From positions 132,667 to 196,666 of the forward strand of contig CAYVNU010000001.1 of the NCBI GenBank assembly GCA_964453265.1: a stretch of 64,000 nucleotides of DNA, read 5' to 3'. The position numbers were made by a program, and so were the translations under genes. Origin of the DNA: CAYVNU01 sp964453265 (GTDB taxonomy: Bacteria; Patescibacteriota; Doudnabacteria; UBA920). Below are positions 9,123-15,364 of the stretch, one piece after another. How positions within the stretch are numbered: the first letter of the stretch is position 1; each line of letters opens with the position of its first letter. Below the pieces are notes generated by a model. It saw only the letters and a program-made list of their open reading frames with translations, did no database searches and was not told the DNA's origin.

Positions 9123-9674
9123 ATGGATAATCATCAGCCAGTGAATTTGCAAAGTGCCGTGTTTGGTAACGGGTGTTTTTGGTGCACGGAAGCTATATTT
9201 CAAAAATTAATTGGAGTCATTAGCGTAGCACCGGGTTATGCGGGCGGAAGCAAACCCAATCCTACTTATGAGGAAGTTTGTAATGGTAATACAGGACACG
9301 CGGAAGTTATTAAAATTGAGTATGACCCTGCGCAAATTGAGTACAAGGTTTTACTAGAAGTATTTTTTTCTACTCACGACCCAACTACTTTAAATAGGCA
9401 AGGGAATGACGTGGGGGAACAGTACCGCAGTGTGATTTTTTACGAAAACGATGAACAAAAAAAAGAAGCTGAGCAATTCATTGCGCAACTTACAGCGGAA
9501 AAAGTTTATTCTTCACCAATTGTTACGCAAATAAAACCGCTAGACAAGTTTTACGAAGCTGAAGACTACCACCATAATTACTTTGAGCGCAATTCTGGAA
9601 AACCATATTGTATGGTGGTTATTAACCCAAAACTGCAAAAATTTAAACAGCATTACGCAAAATTAATGAAGTAG
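9123..9674 (+). CDS. msrA: Peptide-methionine (S)-S-oxide reductase MsrA
   Basis: Reduces the S-epimer of methionine sulfoxide in proteins. 183 residues with the catalytic motif NGCFWCTE (Cys18; a second Cys at 21), YAGG, and EVVxxxYDP-type VIKIEYDPAQIEY. YHHNYFERNSGKPYC near the C terminus carries a possible resolving Cys. MsrB for the R-epimer is separate at 19519. The gene's last bases overlap the extended -10 of the gnd promoter. Confidence 0.95.
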   Translation: MDNHQPVNLQSAVFGNGCFWCTEAIFQKLIGVISVAPGYAGGSKPNPTYEEVCNGNTGHAEVIKIEYDPAQIEYKVLLEVFFSTHDPTTLNRQGNDVGEQYRSVIFYENDEQKKEAEQFIAQLTAEKVYSSPIVTQIKPLDKFYEAEDYHHNYFERNSGKPYCMVVINPKLQKFKQHYAKLMK

Positions 9675-9683
9675 TAGGGCTTG

Positions 9684-9692
9684 TGATATAAT
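9684..9692 (+). promoter_or_regulatory. Extended -10 promoter of gnd
   Basis: TGA directly precedes TATAAT (9687-9692). No good -35 lies 17 bases upstream, as is common for extended -10 promoters. The start codon at 9720 is about 20 bases beyond the expected transcription start. Confidence 0.45.
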
Positions 9693-9719
9693 TAAACTGT
9701 AAAAATTAAGTAAAAGATA

Positions 9720-10646
9720 ATGGAAATAGCAATTTTTGGTTTGGGCAAGATGGGCATGCAAATAGCTAAAAGGCTGCATAAAAATAATTTTAAAGTTCGG
9801 TCTTGGAATCGTTCAGCCGGGCCAAGGGAAGAATTTGAAAAATTTACAAAAGAATTAGACGGATCTAACAGTAAAGCTTTTTCTAGTCTCGATGATTTAA
9901 TTAATGGGATATCGGAACAGCCAAGAATATTTTGGATTATGCTTCTTCAGGAAGTTGTAGAAGATTTTTTGTTTAGCAAAGAGCTGCTAGGTGGGCATTT
10001 AAAAAAAGGCGACATAGTTATAGACGGCGGCAACAGCCATTATAAAAAAAGTATAGAGCGCGCTAAAAAACTAAAAGAAAAAGGCGTGCATTTTTTTGAC
10101 GTGGGCGTAAGCGGTGGAGTCTGGGGGTTTGATAATGGTTTTGCGTTAATGGTTGGCGGGGAAAAAGAACATTATAAAAATATTGAACCGATTTTAAAAG
10201 CTTTGTCTTCCGGGGAAAATTATGGTTTAGTTGGCCCGCACGGCGCCGGGCATTTTGTAAAAATGGTGCATAACGGTATTGAGTACGGAATGATGGAAGC
10301 TATTGGTGAAGGTTATGGAATTATGAAAGAATCTAAAATGGATTTAGACTTACTTCAGGTTACTAAAATCTATCAGCACGGCACAGTGGTTAGGTCATGG
10401 CTAATAGATTTAGTTAGAAATATTTTTGAAAAAGAAGACATAGAAAATACCAAGGGCGAGATTGCTATGCTGGGAGAAGGGGAATGGACAGTTCAAACGG
10501 CTAAAGAATTGGGTGTGGACGCAAGAGTAATTGAAGACTCCGTAAAAGTGCGTTTAGAAAGTAAAGACCCTAAAAACCAAAATAAATTTTCCAACAAAAT
10601 TGTAGCGCTACTTCGTAAGCAGTTTGGCGGTCACAAAGTAAATTGA
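9720..10646 (+). CDS. gnd: 6-phosphogluconate dehydrogenase, short form
   Basis: Oxidative decarboxylation of 6-phosphogluconate to ribulose-5-phosphate. 308 residues, the short GndA/YqeC-like form rather than the 470-residue dimeric type. Motifs: N-terminal IAIFGLGKMGMQIAKRL Rossmann fingerprint, DGGNSHYKKS, GVSGGVWGF (family GxSGG substrate loop) and HFVKMVHNGIEYG with catalytic Lys and Asn. Short forms are often NAD-dependent, but the cofactor is not read here. With zwf it supplies most of the oxidative pentose phosphate branch; no 6-phosphogluconolactonase is seen in the window. Confidence 0.93.
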   Translation: MEIAIFGLGKMGMQIAKRLHKNNFKVRSWNRSAGPREEFEKFTKELDGSNSKAFSSLDDLINGISEQPRIFWIMLLQEVVEDFLFSKELLGGHLKKGDIVIDGGNSHYKKSIERAKKLKEKGVHFFDVGVSGGVWGFDNGFALMVGGEKEHYKNIEPILKALSSGENYGLVGPHGAGHFVKMVHNGIEYGMMEAIGEGYGIMKESKMDLDLLQVTKIYQHGTVVRSWLIDLVRNIFEKEDIENTKGEIAMLGEGEWTVQTAKELGVDARVIEDSVKVRLESKDPKNQNKFSNKIVALLRKQFGGHKVN

Positions 10647-10693
10647 CTATGAATGTAAAAGGTCTAAATATTATTTAGAGCTAGTAAAAATAT

Positions 10694-11146
10694 ATGTTTA
10701 ATTTTTTAAGATTTCGCAACAGGCCGGAAGCATCGCCGGATGTTGTTGAAGTAGCCAATTTAGCTGAAGAAATAAAAAAATACAATATTCGTTTTGAGCT
10801 TACAGCGGGAAAGCCAGGGCAACCGCTTGAGTTTGTTTTGGTTTCGGAAAAAACTACAGGTTTAACACTGGACAAAACTTTAAACAGCCCTATTAATATT
10901 CCTTTAAAAAATATACAGAAAAAATTAAATACAGTGCCCACAATTGAGTTTGAAAGTATTTTTCCTCTTTATGGCAATGCTCAAAACGCAGGACCGGGTT
11001 TGAAATTTACAGTAGCAAAGCAAAATAAAGAGTTGGCGCTTAAAGCTTTGGCTGATTTGGGTATTTCGGAGTTTAAAGATAAAAGCCGAGTTATAGATGT
11101 AAATTCTTTTGCCGATGGTTATGAGCCAAACAAAAAGTGGTCATGA
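10694..11146 (+). CDS. Hypothetical protein, first of a coupled pair
   Basis: 150 residues, no family recognised. Starts MFNFLRFRNRPEASPD, followed by alternating beta-like segments (IRFELTAGKPGQPLEFVLVS, PTIEFESIFPLYGN) and an ELALKALADLG helix. No signal peptide or cysteine. It ends ATGA, overlapping the next gene's start, so it is probably a partner of the transglutaminase-like protein. Confidence 0.65.
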   Translation: MFNFLRFRNRPEASPDVVEVANLAEEIKKYNIRFELTAGKPGQPLEFVLVSEKTTGLTLDKTLNSPINIPLKNIQKKLNTVPTIEFESIFPLYGNAQNAGPGLKFTVAKQNKELALKALADLGISEFKDKSRVIDVNSFADGYEPNKKWS

Positions 11147-11796
11147 AGGGTTATTTTTTTGAAAATGAAATTAAGCTTTTTAAAAAACTGAATTCGCCCA
11201 AGAAGATTCAGGATTTTTTGAATTCACTTACTATCAACTTTGAAAAAAAAGGCGAGACGGTTTATTCTCCGAGGATGGTTTTGAAAAATAGAAGCGCCCA
11301 TTGTATGGAAGGAGCTATGTTTGCGGCGGCTGCTTTGGAATATCATGGTCACAAACCTTATGTAATGGATTTACGTTCTATAGACGGGGACTATGACCAT
11401 GTGGTGGCGGTGTTTAAGCAGTTTGGCTGCTATGGGGCAATAAGTAAAACTAACCATGCTGTCCTTAGGTACCGCGAACCTATATATCGCACAGTGCGAG
11501 AATTAGCTTTGTCTTATTTCCACGAATATTTTGACGACAATGGCAAGAAAACTTTAAGGGAGTATAGTGAGCTTTTTGATTTAAGTTGGTTTGACCGAAA
11601 TAAAATAACCTCCCCTAACCCCTCCTTTAAAAAGGAGGGGAATTGGAGAACATCAGAAAAAAATTTGTTTGAAATTCCCGAGAAGTTAGACCAAATAAAA
11701 CATTATAAAATATTATCGCCAGCCCAAATCAGAAATTTAAGAAAAGCTGATAATATTGAAATTAAAGCGGGTGAATTACTAGAGTTTAGAAAATAA
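11143..11796 (+). CDS. Transglutaminase-like cysteine protein with repeat-encoded insert
   Basis: Start chosen at ATG 11143, which overlaps the upstream stop, rather than GTG 11137. 217 residues. The segment NRSAHCMEGAMFAAAALEYHG (Cys54) followed by DGDYDHVVAVFK (His86) and SKTNHAV fits a transglutaminase/papain-like Cys-His-Asx site. This is inferred from pattern only, and the enzymatic activity is unknown. Near the C terminus the peptide NPSFKKEGN comes from a palindromic repeat inserted in frame. Downstream lies a diverged second copy of its last codons. Confidence 0.65.
   Translation: MKGYFFENEIKLFKKLNSPKKIQDFLNSLTINFEKKGETVYSPRMVLKNRSAHCMEGAMFAAAALEYHGHKPYVMDLRSIDGDYDHVVAVFKQFGCYGAISKTNHAVLRYREPIYRTVRELALSYFHEYFDDNGKKTLREYSELFDLSWFDRNKITSPNPSFKKEGNWRTSEKNLFEIPEKLDQIKHYKILSPAQIRNLRKADNIEIKAGELLEFRK
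11619..11640. repeat. In-frame mini-palindrome in transglutaminase-like gene
   Basis: CCCCTCCTTT/AAAGGAGGGG, perfect 10-bp arms with a 2-base loop, flanked by CCTCCCCTAA and AATTGG. It is the same CCCTCTCC-type repeat found in bshC-like, tgt and the M24 peptidase gene. Confidence 0.85.
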
Positions 11797-11802
11797 AAAA
11801 TC

Positions 11803-11895
11803 TGCTTGCCCGCCGAAGCTTTAGCGAAGGAGGGCGCAAGGCAGATAAAATAGAAATAAAAGCCGGAAAGTTGGTAGAGTATAAGAGTAGTAGCT
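11803..11895. repeat. CCGCCGAAGC-type mini-repeat plus relic of upstream gene's 3' end
   Basis: Bases 11806-11836 hold TTGCCCGCCGAAGC...GCGAAGGAGGGC, the same element that lies in frame in msrB (19650-19681). After it, 11841-11890 translate as ADKIEIKAGKLVEYK, a diverged copy of the upstream gene's ending ADNIEIKAGELLEFRK. Confidence 0.7.
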
Positions 11896-11902
11896 AAGAG
11901 CG

Positions 11903-12031
11903 AATTGCGAAGAAAAAATTTTAGTCTTCGACTTTATGGAGAAGCTAAAATTTTGGTTTAAAAAACTTAATATAATTCTCCACATTTATCCGCCTCTGGA
12001 GGAAGGTCTAATAATATTAAGTTTCGTAATT
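11903..12031 (-). repeat. Compound palindrome, core family copy 1 (inverted orientation)
   Basis: Two hairpins inside an outer pair of arms. Hairpin A has perfect 10-bp arms AAAATTTTAG (11915-11924) and CTAAAATTTT (11945-11954) around the core TTCGACTTTATGGAGAA. Hairpin B arms (11966-11977 and 12010-12021, 11 of 12 paired) surround an inverted core split by a CCGCCTCTGGAGG insert. Outer arms AATTGCGAA/TTCGTAATT. A 99-codon open frame across it is a product of the repeat, not a gene. Confidence 0.8.
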
Positions 12032-12064
12032 TATCTTCTTGAAACAAAGTTCACGTTTGTAATT

Positions 12065-12094
12065 AAAAAAGCAGCCGTTAAGGGCTGCTTTTTT
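12065..12094. terminator. Bidirectional terminator at the end of bshA
   Basis: AAAAAAGCAGCC(GTTAAG)GGCTGCTTTTTT. The bshA stop codon lies in the loop. U-runs on both sides serve the minus-strand bsh operon and anything from the left. Confidence 0.85.
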
Positions 12095-13253
12095 GGTTTA
12101 TTATTCTTTTATAGTACTCAACATATTCCGGAACAATTTTTTTACTGCAAAATTTTTCACAAGCAGCAAGTTTCGCGGCTTCTCCCATTTGTTTTCTTAA
12201 ATCTGGGTTTGAAATTAAAAGTTTTAAATTTTTAACAAAGCTTTTTATGTCGCCAACTTTGTGTAAGAAGCCGGTTTTGTTATTTTCTATAACTTCCGGT
12301 GTACCACCGCTATTTGTAGCTAAAACAGGGTTTCCATAACCCATTGCCTCTAGAGCGCCCATACCAAAGCTTTCGGTTTCGGAAGTAAAAACTGCCACAT
12401 CAGCCGCGTTTAAATAGTTTTCAATATCTTTAATTTTTTCTTTAACAATTATTTTATTTGAAATACCGAGTTTTTTTACAAGCGGTTTATAAGGAGAAAA
12501 ATCTGCACCTGACAAAATTAACAGTTTAAATTTTGACTCGTCCCTTAAAGCTGCTACAATCTTTAATAAATCCGGTATGCGCTTTACCGGGCGAAGATTA
12601 GAAAGGTGAATGCCTAGAATATCGGTACCCTTAATTTTTAATCCTTTGCGCATTACGGCGCGTGACTTAGTGGGCGTTGGGGGAGAATAGAAGTTATAAA
12701 TAACTTCTATAGGTTTGTCGGTTTTTAAAACTTTTATAGTTTCTTCTTTTAGGCTTTGCGAAACTGTGGTTACTCCGTGGCTTCTTTCTACGGAATATTT
12801 TATAACTTCAAATAGCGCAGGGTCTTTGGCTAAAAGCGTTATGTCTGTGCCGTGCAAAGTGGTAATAACTTTTAAAAGCGGAATGTTATTTATGAGCATG
12901 ATTCGTCTGGCTAGCAAAGCTGCTACTGCGTGAGGGACAGCGTAATGCACATGTAGAATATCTAAACCGATTTGTTTTTGGACTTTTTCTATTTCTACAG
13001 CCAAGGGTAAAGTGTAGTCCGGGTACTTAAATAAACTGTATTCGTTAATGTGGACTTTATGAAAATGAATCCCCGGATGTTTTTCGGACAATCTAAAAGG
13101 CGGTTCATAGGAAATAAAATGAACTTCGTGGCCAAGCTTAGAAAGTTCTAAACCTAAATTAGTGGCAACAATGCCGCTACCGCCAACAGAGGGGTAGCAG
13201 ACGATTCCGATTTTGAGTGAGTAGTGAGTAGTGGGTAGTGGGTAGTTAGGCAT
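12078..13253 (-). CDS. bshA: N-acetyl-alpha-D-glucosaminyl L-malate synthase BshA
   Basis: GT4 glycosyltransferase that joins GlcNAc from UDP-GlcNAc to L-malate, the first step of bacillithiol synthesis. 391 residues. BshA-specific signatures: GIVCYPSVGGSGIVATNLG, HEVHFISYEPPFRL, NEYSLFKYPDYTLPLA and HVHYAVPHA; the GT4 donor site is SETESFGMGALEAMGYGNPV. The first 13 residues (PNYPLPTTHYS...) are encoded by a heptanucleotide repeat and are extra relative to the usual MKIGIVCYP start; no internal start codon is available. Last gene of a three-gene operon, one base after bshB1. Confidence 0.92.
   Translation of the reverse strand: MPNYPLPTTHYSLKIGIVCYPSVGGSGIVATNLGLELSKLGHEVHFISYEPPFRLSEKHPGIHFHKVHINEYSLFKYPDYTLPLAVEIEKVQKQIGLDILHVHYAVPHAVAALLARRIMLINNIPLLKVITTLHGTDITLLAKDPALFEVIKYSVERSHGVTTVSQSLKEETIKVLKTDKPIEVIYNFYSPPTPTKSRAVMRKGLKIKGTDILGIHLSNLRPVKRIPDLLKIVAALRDESKFKLLILSGADFSPYKPLVKKLGISNKIIVKEKIKDIENYLNAADVAVFTSETESFGMGALEAMGYGNPVLATNSGGTPEVIENNKTGFLHKVGDIKSFVKNLKLLISNPDLRKQMGEAAKLAACEKFCSKKIVPEYVEYYKRIINQKSSP
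13215..13249. repeat. Heptanucleotide tandem repeat at bshA start
   Basis: About five diverged 7-base units of the type GAGTAGT/GGGTAGT. They encode the N-terminal extension of BshA on the minus strand. Similar arrays occur at 35382-35397, 40203-40234 and 52291-52328. Confidence 0.75.
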
Positions 13254-13254
13254 A

Positions 13255-13950
13255 CTAATAGTTTCGGGAAGATAATGACAAATCTGAAATATGGTCTACA
13301 CGAATTGGGTCGTTGGTCCAAAGGCCTATGGCATATTTAACGCCAATACTACTGCCCCAAGCAGCGGCTTTAGTGGTGACTAAGTTTACATAAGACTTGG
13401 TCTGCATTTGGCTTTTATGCGCCTGCATAGCGCGTATCCAAGTTTCGTAATTTTCGCTTACGTCTATAATTATGTCCGGCTTTTCACCCCATTCGGCGCG
13501 GGACGGATAAAAATATAATGTTCCAACTTTATGAACATCTAAAGTTTTTAATTCAGTTAAACCACCATAGCGAGCAAGGCGGCAAGCAGCATGGGCAATT
13601 TGCGCCACAATATAGTGGTCAGGATGTTGGTTTATTTGCAATTCCGGAGCAAATACCATATCTGGTTTAAATTCCCGAATTATTTTGGCAATTTGAATTC
13701 TATTCTCGGCCGTGTTTTCTATGTGGCAGTCGCCGCCCATATTTAAAAATTCAACATTTGTAACACCGGAAATTTTCGCAGCATCTATGGCTTCTTGTTT
13801 TCTACTTTCGGGCGTGCCATTGCTTCCGGCTTCGCCTAAAGAGCAAATTACAAATTTAATTTCCGAACCGTTTTGAGTTTCTTTTGTAACTAGCCCACCA
13901 AGCCCGAATTCAATGTCGTCCGGGTGAGCGCCAATGCAAAGTAATTTCAT
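13255..13950 (-). CDS. bshB1: Bacillithiol biosynthesis deacetylase BshB1
   Basis: Zinc-dependent PIG-L/LmbE-family deacetylase that removes the acetyl group from GlcNAc-malate. 231 residues: AHPDDIEFGLGG (His9, Asp11, Asp12) supplies metal and catalytic residues; GEAGSNGTPESRKQEA is the typical second motif; NQHPDHYIVAQ gives the third zinc ligand. It sits between the bshC-like gene and bshA, as expected for a pathway operon. Confidence 0.92.
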   Translation of the reverse strand: MKLLCIGAHPDDIEFGLGGLVTKETQNGSEIKFVICSLGEAGSNGTPESRKQEAIDAAKISGVTNVEFLNMGGDCHIENTAENRIQIAKIIREFKPDMVFAPELQINQHPDHYIVAQIAHAACRLARYGGLTELKTLDVHKVGTLYFYPSRAEWGEKPDIIIDVSENYETWIRAMQAHKSQMQTKSYVNLVTTKAAAWGSSIGVKYAIGLWTNDPIRVDHISDLSLSSRNY

Positions 13951-13978
13951 AGAAATTTAAAGATTTAAAATTTAAGAT

Positions 13979-14794
13979 TTAAAGATTAGGAATCCAAGCA
14001 AGTTCTTGGTCGTCAATCTGATCGCGCTTTATAAAGTTAACTTCCGGGAAGTCTTCCTTTTTTAAATAATCATATTCCGAGTTGCCGGTTATGTAGTGGG
14101 TTGCATGTATAACCGAGTTCATCCATTTAAAGCGGTGGTCGCGACCGGGGGTTTTTTGATTTTTGTTAACTTGCTGGTCGGGGAGTGTAATAAATTTGTC
14201 ACCACCGGAATGAAGCTGAAAGCCTTCGGGGATTTTTTTAGCACGAACCATTTCGCCTTCGTATGGGACGTCTGCATAGAATTCATTTTGCAAATCTTCT
14301 GCCGCCTCTCTGAAATTTTTGTCCGAAGACTTTATAACTTCTATACCGTCTAATATTCCTAATTTTTTATACATTTCTAGGCAAAAGTCCGCAACATTTG
14401 TAGGCTCTACAGATGTAAATAATTCTATCATATTTGCCCCCTCACCCCAACCCTCTCCCTCGAGGGGAGAGGGAGGAGAGAAAAATCTAGGTAATTGTTT
14501 TAAAATATCGCCTTTCCATGTGGTTGGAATGCGCTTTTCGTAAAGAGGGGAAAAGTTTTTTTGGATTTTATTTTCCTGTAAAAAATTTAACCTCACCTCT
14601 GCGCCAGTATGTTTATCGCGCATTACAGTAATAGTTTCTCTATAGTCAGCATCGGAGTCGTGGTAAAACAAAACAATTTTGCCGCCAATTTCTTTTTGCA
14701 AATTGCGCGCGCTTTGTAACTTAGCGTAAAAAAACCGCTTTGGAAAAAACCCGTTGGGTTGTTGGCCTAGGGCAATAATAGGGGAATTAATCAT
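13979..14794 (-). CDS. Short BshC-like protein, candidate bacillithiol cysteine ligase
   Basis: 271 residues, about half the length of Bacillus BshC. The N terminus IIALGQQPNGFFPKRFFYAKL then KIVLFYHDSDADYRETI matches the BshC pattern of a GQQP loop followed by an acidic xxDxDF/Y segment. No other BshC feature is certain. Being first in an operon with bshB1 and bshA supports a role as the missing Cys-adding step, but this is inference. An in-frame CCCTCTCC palindrome (14451-14473) encodes SPPSPLEGEGWGEG in the middle. It diverges from csoR. Confidence 0.6.
   Translation of the reverse strand: MINSPIIALGQQPNGFFPKRFFYAKLQSARNLQKEIGGKIVLFYHDSDADYRETITVMRDKHTGAEVRLNFLQENKIQKNFSPLYEKRIPTTWKGDILKQLPRFFSPPSPLEGEGWGEGANMIELFTSVEPTNVADFCLEMYKKLGILDGIEVIKSSDKNFREAAEDLQNEFYADVPYEGEMVRAKKIPEGFQLHSGGDKFITLPDQQVNKNQKTPGRDHRFKWMNSVIHATHYITGNSEYDYLKKEDFPEVNFIKRDQIDDQELAWIPNL
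14451..14473. repeat. In-frame CCCTCTCC palindrome in bshC-like gene
   Basis: CCCTCTCC...GGAGAGGG arms 14451-14458 and 14466-14473, preceded by CCCCTCACCCCAA. The element keeps the frame and encodes a Pro/Gly/Glu-rich loop on the minus strand. Confidence 0.85.
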
Positions 14795-14832
14795 ACAGTA
14801 ATTTTATCATTTATCTGCCATTACATCAATCC

Positions 14833-14862
14833 TTGACAAATACCCCAGGGGGGGTATACAAT
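14833..14862 (+). promoter_or_regulatory. csoR promoter with embedded CsoR-type operator
   Basis: -35 TTGACA (14833-14838) and -10 TACAAT (14857-14862) with an 18-base spacer. The spacer is filled by ATACCCC-AGGG-GGGGTAT (14840-14857), perfect 7-bp arms like known CsoR boxes. Bound repressor would block the polymerase, so autoregulation by copper is expected. Confidence 0.85.
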
Positions 14863-14865
14863 CAG

Positions 14866-14906
14866 AACAAGTAACAAGTAACAAGTAACAAGTAACAAGT
14901 AACAAG
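14866..14906. repeat. AACAAGT tandem repeat in csoR leader
   Basis: Five full AACAAGT units and one six-base unit, directly between the csoR promoter and its ATG (14912). They make most of the untranslated leader. No clear Shine-Dalgarno sequence exists there. The same unit recurs inside the TatD gene (62044-62071). Confidence 0.85.
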
Positions 14907-14911
14907 AACAT

Positions 14912-15178
14912 ATGCAGGAACAATATAAGAAAAAGTTAATTAATCATTTAAACCGTATAGAAGGCCAGGTTAGGGGAATTAAGAAAATGGTTGAGGAAAA
15001 TAAGTATTGCGTAGACATACTAACTCAGAGTTTGGCTGTGGATAATTCGCTTGAGAGTTTTAACGCAGGACTTTTAGAAAACCATTTAACTGAGCATGTA
15101 GCTCATCAATTTATGCATGGACAGAGCAAAAAAGCGGTTAAGGAACTTTTAAAGGTTTATAAGTTGGCGAATAAGTAG
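14912..15178 (+). CDS. csoR: CsoR/RcnR-family metal-sensing repressor
   Basis: 88 residues, all-helical DUF156 family: HLNRIEGQVRGIKKMVEENKYCVDIL, then ENHLTEHVAHQFMHG. Sensor residues are Cys33, His58 and His62. Classical copper CsoR has Cys-His-Cys, so the last ligand is His, as in RcnR-like Ni/Co sensors. The neighbouring copA, cupredoxin and CopZ-like genes argue for copper. It probably represses its own transcript through the operator at 14840-14857. Confidence 0.9.
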   Translation: MQEQYKKKLINHLNRIEGQVRGIKKMVEENKYCVDILTQSLAVDNSLESFNAGLLENHLTEHVAHQFMHGQSKKAVKELLKVYKLANK

Positions 15179-15200
15179 GGGGAGTATGAGAGGGCTGTGT

Positions 15201-15330
15201 TCAATATTATTCGACCTTCCTCCAGAGGCGGATAAATGTGGAGAATAATATTGAGCATTTAAATCAAAATTTTAGAGCCTGCCCTGAACGAAGTGAAGGG
15301 TTCTCCATAAAGTCGAACACTAAAATTTTG
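15201..15330 (+). repeat. Compound palindrome, core family copy 2
   Basis: Hairpin B: TCAATATTAT (15201-15210)/ATAATATTGA (15245-15254) around TTCGACC...TGTGGAGAA, split by a CCTCCAGAGGCGGATAAA insert. Hairpin A: CAAAATTTTAG (15265-15275)/CTAAAATTTTG (15320-15330) around TTCTCCATAAAGTCGAA, preceded by a CCCTGAACGAAGTGAAGGG element. It lies between csoR and copA. Confidence 0.82.
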
Positions 15331-15364
15331 CTATTTCGTAATTCAAAGCCTATAAATAAGCTTT

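Noticed and set aside
11936..12235. 99-codon plus-strand frame
   Set aside because: It runs through a compound palindrome and the terminator into the antisense of bshA; its peptide is low-complexity repeat translation.
14866..14906. CRISPR-like direct repeats
   Set aside because: Seven-base tandem units without spacers; no cas gene in the window.
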